Assembly: GCA_049792815.1 (NCBI GenBank)
Contig: JBARBG010000063.1
Location: 1 to 20,646, forward strand
Direction of reading: 5' to 3'
Origin: DAIDKA01 sp049792815
Lineage (GTDB): Bacteria; Pseudomonadota; Gammaproteobacteria; Steroidobacterales; Steroidobacteraceae
DNA length: 20,646 nt
Under the pieces are notes generated by a model. It ran no database searches and had not been told where the DNA came from. It saw nothing but the letters and a program-made list of their open reading frames with translations. Of the stretch, positions 15,316 to 20,646 are shown piece after piece (position 1 is the first letter of the stretch; each line of letters starts with the position of its first letter). A program made the translations under genes and the position numbers.

Positions 15316-15911
15316 CCGCCGGCGTGGATGAGGCCGGGCGCGGACCCCTGGCCGGACCGGTGGTGGCTGCCGCCGTCATACTGGATCCAGGGCGACCCAT
15401 CGTCGGCCTCAAGGACTCCAAGCAGCTCCCGCCCCAGGAGCGCGAGGCACTGGCGGTTCTGATCCGGGAGCGCGCACTGTGCTGGGCGGTCGGCTGGGCC
15501 GAGTGCCATGAGATCGATGCGCTGAACATTCTGCAGGCTACGCACCTCGCCATGCGGCGCGCGGTGCTGGGCCTTGCCGTGTGCCCCCGCAGCATTCTGG
15601 TCGACGGTAACCGCTTGCCGCAGCTGGACGACATCGTGCCCCGCTGCCTGACTCGCGCCATCATCAAGGGGGACTGCAGCGAGCCTGCGATCAGCGCGGC
15701 CTCAATCCTCGCCAAGACGGTGCGCGATGCCCTGATGCGCAGTCTGGACGTCGTCTATCCCGGGTATGGGCTGGCGGTGCACAAGGGCTATGGCACGGCG
15801 GATCATCTGGCGGCGTTGGCGCGGCACTTCCCATGCGCCATCCACCGGCGCAGTTTTCGTCCGGTGTCCGCACTGCGGGGACCAGGACCGGTAGAATCGG
15901 ACGAGAGATGA
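15294..15911 (+). CDS. rnhB: Ribonuclease HII
   Basis: Cleaves RNA in RNA-DNA hybrids and single misincorporated ribonucleotides. Length is 205 residues. The four catalytic acids are visible: D12 and E13 in AGVDEAGRGPLAGPV, D104 in ILVDGNRLP and D127 in IIKGDCSEPAISAASILAKTVRD. A five-residue insertion relative to E. coli separates the last two. YPGYGLAVHKGYGTADHLAAL and HRRSFRPV complete the type II signature. The start ATG 15294 (MAPAERLTAGVDEAG) lies inside the end of lpxB (22-nt overlap), and its stop overlaps the dnaE start (ATGA). Confidence 0.97.
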   Translation: MAPAERLTAGVDEAGRGPLAGPVVAAAVILDPGRPIVGLKDSKQLPPQEREALAVLIRERALCWAVGWAECHEIDALNILQATHLAMRRAVLGLAVCPRSILVDGNRLPQLDDIVPRCLTRAIIKGDCSEPAISAASILAKTVRDALMRSLDVVYPGYGLAVHKGYGTADHLAALARHFPCAIHRRSFRPVSALRGPGPVESDER

Positions 15912-18900
15912 AGCCACAGTTTGTCCACTTGAGGCTGCACACCGAGTTCTCGCTGGTGGACAGCGTCGTCCGGGTGCCGCAGCTGCTGGCCGCCACGGCG
16001 GCTGCGGGGATGCCGGCCGTGGCCGTCACCGACCAGACCAACCTGTTCGCGATGGTCAAGTTCTATCGCGAAGCACTGAGTCAGGGCATCAAGCCCATCG
16101 TGGGCGTGGATCTGCTGGTTGCCGAGACGGCCGAACGCCGCGGCAGTTCCCGGCTGACGCTGCTGTGCCAGACCCAGGAGGGCTATCGCAATGTCACGCG
16201 GCTGGTGACCCGTGCCTACCTTGAGGGCCAGAAGAATGGCCCGCCGATGGTGGAGCGCAGCTGGCTCACCGCGCAGTCCCTCACCGGACTGATCGGCCTG
16301 TCAGGGGGCGCCGCCGGTGACATCGGCTGCGCGCTGCTGAACGGCCGGGCCCAGGATGCCCGGGCGCAGCTTACCTTCTGGCTGGGAGTGTTCGGTGATC
16401 GCTTCTACATCGAGCTGCAGCGGCTCGGCCGGCGCGATGAAGAAAGCTATATCACCGCCGCCGTGGAGCTGGCCGCGGCTCGCAGCGTACCGCTGGTGGC
16501 CACCAACGACGTGCGCTTCCTCGCCGCGGCGGATTTTGAGACGCATGAAGCGCGCGTGTGCATCCAGGGCGGGCACCTGCTGACCGATCCCGCGCGACCG
16601 CGGCTGTACACCCCGCAGCAGTTCCTGCGCACGCCGCAGCAGATGTGCGAGCTGTTCGCCGACCTGCCCGAGGCGACCGCCAACAGCGTGCAGATCGCGC
16701 GGCGCTGCAACCTGGTGCTGGAGCTGGGACAACCGCGCCTGCCGGATTACCCGGTGCCGGCCGGCATGAGCACCGAACAGTTCCTGCACCGCGAGGCGGT
16801 CAGCGGGCTCGCCGCGCGGCTTGCGGCCACGCACGGTGGCGTGGCGCCGGAGGGCTATCGGGAGCGACTGGACCTTGAGTTGAAGATCATCTGCCAGATG
16901 GGCTTCGCGGGCTACTTCCTGATCGTGGCCGACTTCATCCGCTGGGCGCGCGAAAACGCGGTGCCGGTGGGTCCGGGACGTGGTTCGGGCGCGGGCTCGG
17001 TGGTGGCCTACGCCTTGTGCATCACGGACCTTGATCCGCTCGAGCACGGTCTGCTGTTCGAGCGCTTCTTGAATCCCGAACGCGTCTCGATGCCGGACTT
17101 CGATGTCGATTTCTGCATGGACGGGCGCGACCGGGTCATCGACTATGTGGCGCAAAAGTATGGGCGCGACCGCGTCTCGCAGATCATCACCTACGGCACC
17201 ATGGCGGCCAAGGCCGTGGTGCGCGACGTGGGCCGGGTACTGGGATTAAGCTATGGCTTCGTCGACCGCATCGCGAAGCTGGTTCCGTTTGAACTGGGCA
17301 TCACCCTGGAGGATGCCCTCACCAAGGAGCCGGAACTGAAGCGCCTGTACGACACCGAGGATGAGATCCGCAATCTCATCGATCTGGCGCGGGCGCTTGA
17401 GGGCCTGACGCGCAACGCGGGCACACATGCCGGCGGGGTGGTGATCGCCCCCTCGGTGCTGACCGATTTCGCGCCGCTGTACTGTGAAGCCGGGTCCACC
17501 AGCGTCGTCACGCAGTTCGACAAGGATGACGTCGAAGCCGCGGGCCTGGTGAAGTTCGACTTCCTCGGGCTGCGCACGCTCACCATCATCGCCAGGACCC
17601 TCGCGATCATCAACCGCGCCCGCGCGGCCGACGCGCCACCGTTCACCCTGCAGCGCATGCCGGTGGGCGACGCGGCGACTTATGCGCTGTTGCGGTCGGG
17701 GCGTACCACGGCGGTGTTCCAGCTCGAATCGCGCGGCATGCGTGATCTGATCCGCAAGCTGAAGCCGGATTGCTTCGAGGATATCGTCGCGCTGGTGGCG
17801 CTGTTTCGCCCGGGCCCGCTGGAGTCGGGCATGGTGGATGACTTCATCAGCCGCAAGCGCGAACCGGCGGGCGGGGTGATCGACTACCTGCACCCCGACC
17901 TGAAGCCGGCGCTGGCCGAGACCTATGGCGTGATCCTGTACCAGGAACAGGTGATGAAGATCGCGCAGATCCTGGCCGGCTACACCCTCGGCGGCGCGGA
18001 TCTGCTGCGCAAGGCCATGGGCAAGAAGAAACCCGAGGAGATGGCCAAGCAGCGCTCGATCTTCGTCAGCGGCGCGGTGGCCCGCGGCGTGCGCGAGCAG
18101 CAGGCTGCGCACATTTTCGATCTGATGGAGAAGTTCGCCGGCTACGGCTTCAACAAGTCGCACTCGGCGGCCTATGCGGTGCTCTCGTACCAGACCGCCT
18201 ACCTGAAGACCCACCACACCGCGGCGTTCATGGCCGCCGTGCTTTCGGCCGACATGGATAACACCGACAAGGTGGTGACGCTGATCGATGAGTGCAAGCA
18301 GCTGGCGCTCGCCGTGCTGCCTCCGGACGTGAACGCCTCGCGCTACGAGTTCGCGGTGGCGGATGCGAAAACCATCCGCTATGGACTGGGCGCCGTGAAA
18401 GGCGTGGGGCAGGGTGCCGTGGAGGCGCTGATCGCCGAGCGCGAGGCCCGCGGCCCCTACCGCAGTCTTGGTGAACTGTGCCAGCGCACGGATCTGACCC
18501 GTATGAACCGGCGCACCCTTGAGGCACTGATACGCTCCGGAAGCCTGGACAGCCTCGGTGCCAACCGCGCGATGCTGTTGGACGGTCTGCCCGCGGCGAT
18601 GCAGCTGGGCGACCAGAATGCGCGCGCGCATGAGGCGGGTCAGAACGACATGTTTGGGCTCAGCGCCGTGCCGGAGCCGGCCGCGCCGGCGCGCGCCGCG
18701 ACCAGGACCGTCGCCGATTTCAGTGAGGCGGTGCGCCTGCAGGGGGAACGCGAGACCCTGGGGCTGTATCTGACCGGCCATCCCATCGATCGCTTCGAGG
18801 CGGACCTGCCGCGTTTGGCGGCGCAGCGCATCGGCGAGCTGATCAGCGAACGGCCGGTGAGCAGCGGTGAAGGCGAACGCGGCTTCAGTCGCGGGCGGCT

Positions 18901-19414
18901 GGTGACCGTCGCCGGCCTGATTGATGAGATCCGCAAGCGCGGGCAGCGCGTCAGCATCATCCTGGATGACCGCACCGGGCGCATCGAGGTCACGTTGTTC
19001 GAGGAGGTCTTCCAGCGCCACCGCGAGCTCATCGTCAAGGACGCCATCCTGCTGGTCGAGGGGCATTTTCGCTTCGATGAGTTCGGCGACGCATGGCGGA
19101 TCGCAGCGCGCAAGCTCACCGACCTGAATGCGGTGCGCGAACAGCAGGCGCGGCGCCTGGTGCTCAAGCTCCCCGAGCGCTCCGATCGCAATGCGATGCT
19201 GACCCGCCTGGCCGAGGTTCTGACCCCCTGGCGCAACGGCCCCTGCCAGGTGACGGTCCAGTACTGGAGCGCCCAGGCCAGCGGGGCGCTGGACCTTGGA
19301 CCGGAGTGGAATGTCCGTCCCGGGCGCGAGCTTCTGGAACACCTGGAGGAGCTGGTCGGGCGGGAGGGGATGCGGGTGCTGTACGGGCCCGCTGCAGCCC
19401 CCGGCGGGGCCTGA
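15908..19414 (+). CDS. dnaE: DNA polymerase III alpha subunit
   Basis: Catalytic subunit of the replicative polymerase. Length is 1168 residues (E. coli 1160). In order: PHP domain (FVHLRLHTEFSLVDSVVRVP near the start, GIKPIVGVDLLVA); palm with PGRGSGAGSVVAYAL, catalytic D399/D401 in MPDFDVDFCMDGRD and D551 in VKFDFLGLRTL; fingers with LRKAMGKKKPEEM and GYGFNKSHSAAYA; helix-hairpin-helix (about 820-850, LGAVKGVGQGAVEALI); internal beta-clamp motif QNDMF (912-916, E. coli QADMF); OB-fold (from about 996, LVTVAGLIDEIRKRGQRVS). The start ATG 15908 overlaps the rnhB stop by 4 nt and matches the family N-terminus; the ATG 75 nt earlier is an rnhB shadow. Its place between rnhB and accA is the gammaproteobacterial arrangement. 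Confidence 0.99.
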   Translation: MKPQFVHLRLHTEFSLVDSVVRVPQLLAATAAAGMPAVAVTDQTNLFAMVKFYREALSQGIKPIVGVDLLVAETAERRGSSRLTLLCQTQEGYRNVTRLVTRAYLEGQKNGPPMVERSWLTAQSLTGLIGLSGGAAGDIGCALLNGRAQDARAQLTFWLGVFGDRFYIELQRLGRRDEESYITAAVELAAARSVPLVATNDVRFLAAADFETHEARVCIQGGHLLTDPARPRLYTPQQFLRTPQQMCELFADLPEATANSVQIARRCNLVLELGQPRLPDYPVPAGMSTEQFLHREAVSGLAARLAATHGGVAPEGYRERLDLELKIICQMGFAGYFLIVADFIRWARENAVPVGPGRGSGAGSVVAYALCITDLDPLEHGLLFERFLNPERVSMPDFDVDFCMDGRDRVIDYVAQKYGRDRVSQIITYGTMAAKAVVRDVGRVLGLSYGFVDRIAKLVPFELGITLEDALTKEPELKRLYDTEDEIRNLIDLARALEGLTRNAGTHAGGVVIAPSVLTDFAPLYCEAGSTSVVTQFDKDDVEAAGLVKFDFLGLRTLTIIARTLAIINRARAADAPPFTLQRMPVGDAATYALLRSGRTTAVFQLESRGMRDLIRKLKPDCFEDIVALVALFRPGPLESGMVDDFISRKREPAGGVIDYLHPDLKPALAETYGVILYQEQVMKIAQILAGYTLGGADLLRKAMGKKKPEEMAKQRSIFVSGAVARGVREQQAAHIFDLMEKFAGYGFNKSHSAAYAVLSYQTAYLKTHHTAAFMAAVLSADMDNTDKVVTLIDECKQLALAVLPPDVNASRYEFAVADAKTIRYGLGAVKGVGQGAVEALIAEREARGPYRSLGELCQRTDLTRMNRRTLEALIRSGSLDSLGANRAMLLDGLPAAMQLGDQNARAHEAGQNDMFGLSAVPEPAAPARAATRTVADFSEAVRLQGERETLGLYLTGHPIDRFEADLPRLAAQRIGELISERPVSSGEGERGFSRGRLVTVAGLIDEIRKRGQRVSIILDDRTGRIEVTLFEEVFQRHRELIVKDAILLVEGHFRFDEFGDAWRIAARKLTDLNAVREQQARRLVLKLPERSDRNAMLTRLAEVLTPWRNGPCQVTVQYWSAQASGALDLGPEWNVRPGRELLEHLEELVGREGMRVLYGPAAAPGGA

Positions 19415-19453
19415 CTTGCTATCATGTGACCCCATGGCGGAACGATCACATTC

Positions 19454-20422
19454 ATGGCTGTAGCCTTCCTGGACTTCGAACAGCCCATCGCCGAGCTTGA
19501 AGCGAAGATCGAGGAGCTGCGGCACGTCACCTCGGAATCCGAGGTCAGTATCAAGGACGAGATTTCCCGGCTGCAGGCCAAGAGCCGGCAGCTGACGCGC
19601 AACATTTTCGCGAACCTCACTCCCTGGCAGATCACGCAGCTGGCGCGGCATCCGCAGCGTCCCTACCCGCTGGATTACACCGCGATGATCCTGAGCGAGT
19701 TCCACGAGCTGCACGGCGATCGCATGTACGCGGACGACATGGCCATCGTCGGGGGCCTGGGGCGCCTCGAAAACCGTGTGGTCATGGTCATCGGACACCA
19801 GAAGGGCCGTGACACCAAGGAGCGCGTGCGCCGCAACTACGGCATGCCGAAGCCCGAAGGGTATCGCAAGGCGCTGCGGCTGATGAAGATGGCGGAGCGC
19901 TTCGCACTGCCCATCATTACCTTCATCGACACCCAGGGCGCGTACCCCGGCGTGGGCGCCGAGGAGCGCGGCCAGAGCGACGCCATCGCGCGCAATCTGT
20001 TTGAAATGTCGGTGTTGCGCACGCCCATCGTCACGGTGGTGACGGGCGAGGGCGGCTCCGGCGGCGCCCTGGCGATCGGCGTCTGCGACCGCCTGATGAT
20101 GCTTCAATACAGCACCTATTCAGTGATTTCCCCGGAAGGTTGTGCCTCCATTCTCTGGCGCAGCGCTGACAAGAAGGAGGCCGCCGCCGAGGCGCTCGGC
20201 ATCACCGCCGCGCGCCTGAAGCAGTTGGGGCTGGTCGATGAACTGCTCGAAGAGCCCCTGGGCGGCGCGCATCGCGATCCGGTGGCGACGGCAGCGTCTC
20301 TGAAGGAAGCCGTGATCCGGCACCTGGATGAACTCGAACGGCTCAGCACCGACGAGCTGGTCGCCCGCCGCGCCGACAAGATCGCCGGTTTCGGTGAATT
20401 TTCCGAGGCCGGGGCGGCGTAA
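19454..20422 (+). CDS. accA: Acetyl-CoA carboxylase carboxyltransferase subunit alpha
   Basis: With AccD, forms the carboxyltransferase that moves CO2 from biotin to acetyl-CoA, the committed step of fatty acid synthesis. Length is 322 residues (E. coli 319). The N-terminus FLDFEQPIAELEAKIEEL is a family hallmark. HPQRPYPLDYT, HGDRMYADDMAIVGGLGRL and IDTQGAYPGVGAEERGQS follow. The oxyanion-forming glycine stretch GEGGSGGALAIG is at 198-209, and VISPEGCASILWR is close to identical to known AccA. It starts at ATG 19454, 39 bases after dnaE. A -10-like TATCAT (19420-19425) lies in the gap without a recognisable -35, so no promoter is called. Confidence 0.98.
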   Translation: MAVAFLDFEQPIAELEAKIEELRHVTSESEVSIKDEISRLQAKSRQLTRNIFANLTPWQITQLARHPQRPYPLDYTAMILSEFHELHGDRMYADDMAIVGGLGRLENRVVMVIGHQKGRDTKERVRRNYGMPKPEGYRKALRLMKMAERFALPIITFIDTQGAYPGVGAEERGQSDAIARNLFEMSVLRTPIVTVVTGEGGSGGALAIGVCDRLMMLQYSTYSVISPEGCASILWRSADKKEAAAEALGITAARLKQLGLVDELLEEPLGGAHRDPVATAASLKEAVIRHLDELERLSTDELVARRADKIAGFGEFSEAGAA

Positions 20423-20646
20423 TTGTGCCCGGCACGGGATCCGGGGCTTGATCCGGACCGGATTTACTCACGGCTGCTGGAGATTCATCCGCCAGCCGCC
20501 ACGGCCCGCCTCTGCGTCGCCTTCAGTGGCGGCGCCGACTCCACGGCGCTACTGGGCCTGCTGGCGGCGCTGCCCGCGGTGAGGGGGCGCCTGCGGGCCC
20601 TTCACATCGATCACGGGCTGCACCCGCGCTCCGCATCCTGGGCGCG
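20423..20646 (+). CDS. tilS: tRNA(Ile)-lysidine synthetase, N-terminal fragment
   Basis: TilS converts C34 of tRNA-Ile2 to lysidine so that it reads AUA and not AUG. Only about 74 codons are in the window. The PP-loop ATPase motif SGGADS is at residues 35-40, within CVAFSGGADSTALLGLLAAL, followed by the family's LHIDHGLHPRSASWA. In this frame the accA stop TAA is immediately upstream, and no ATG or GTG occurs before the PP-loop. The first usable start is TTG 20423, directly after that stop, so a TTG start with coupling to accA is most likely. A later CTG start is less likely. The gene is cut by the window edge. accA-tilS adjacency is typical of Gammaproteobacteria. Confidence 0.9.
   Translation, partial: MCPARDPGLDPDRIYSRLLEIHPPAATARLCVAFSGGADSTALLGLLAALPAVRGRLRALHIDHGLHPRSASWA

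Noticed and set aside
19388..19412. Imperfect GC hairpin at the end of dnaE
   Set aside because: The stem needs a bulge and no T-run follows, so it is not supported as a terminator.
19412..19453. Possible promoter (TATCAT) before accA
   Set aside because: No acceptable -35 lies 16-18 nt upstream; the 39-nt gap is typical of read-through from dnaE.
17246..20107. A 953-codon open frame on the minus strand opposite dnaE and accA
   Set aside because: It is antisense to two unmistakable conserved genes, has low-complexity His/Leu/Ala-rich composition with no domain I recognise, and arises from the GC-biased third positions of the plus-strand genes.

Overview
The window is a dense, GC-rich chromosomal housekeeping segment from a Gram-negative bacterium, almost certainly a gammaproteobacterium. 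The order frr-uppS-cdsA-dxr follows the Pseudomonas/Xanthomonas-type arrangement rather than the E. coli one (frr-dxr-ispU-cdsA). The run lpxB-rnhB-dnaE-accA-tilS also points to Gammaproteobacteria. Genus cannot be fixed from this sequence. No mobile element, CRISPR array, tRNA or rRNA was found.

Layout. On the minus strand at the left edge are glnD (5' half only) and map, overlapping by 4 nt. A 193-nt divergent intergenic region (2302-2494) holds a strong sigma70-type promoter and a structured leader for the plus-strand cluster. That cluster runs unbroken to the right edge: rpsB, tsf, a hairpin terminator, pyrH, frr, uppS, cdsA, dxr, bamA, skp, lpxD, fabZ, lpxA, lpxB, rnhB, dnaE, accA and the start of tilS. 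Most neighbours overlap or lie within about 40 nt of each other, so nearly everything is explained by genes. No gene-free stretch exceeds 300 nt.

Functionally the genes couple translation (S2, EF-Ts, ribosome recycling factor, methionine aminopeptidase, tRNA-Ile lysidine synthetase) to nucleotide supply (UMP kinase), nitrogen signalling (GlnD), phospholipid and isoprenoid synthesis (CdsA, AccA, FabZ, Dxr, UppS), outer-membrane assembly (BamA, Skp, LpxD/A/B) and DNA maintenance (RNase HII, DNA polymerase III alpha).

I found no convincing undescribed multi-gene system. The points that depart from expectation are: (1) rseP, normally between dxr and bamA, is missing, leaving only 73 nt; (2) ribosomal protein S2 carries an unusual tail of about 96 residues, basic then acidic then Ala/Pro-rich; (3) an in-frame Arg-rich extension could precede the BamA signal peptide, from an ATG overlapping the dxr stop and with a good Shine-Dalgarno; (4) a perfect GC hairpin sits directly on the lpxD ribosome-binding region.
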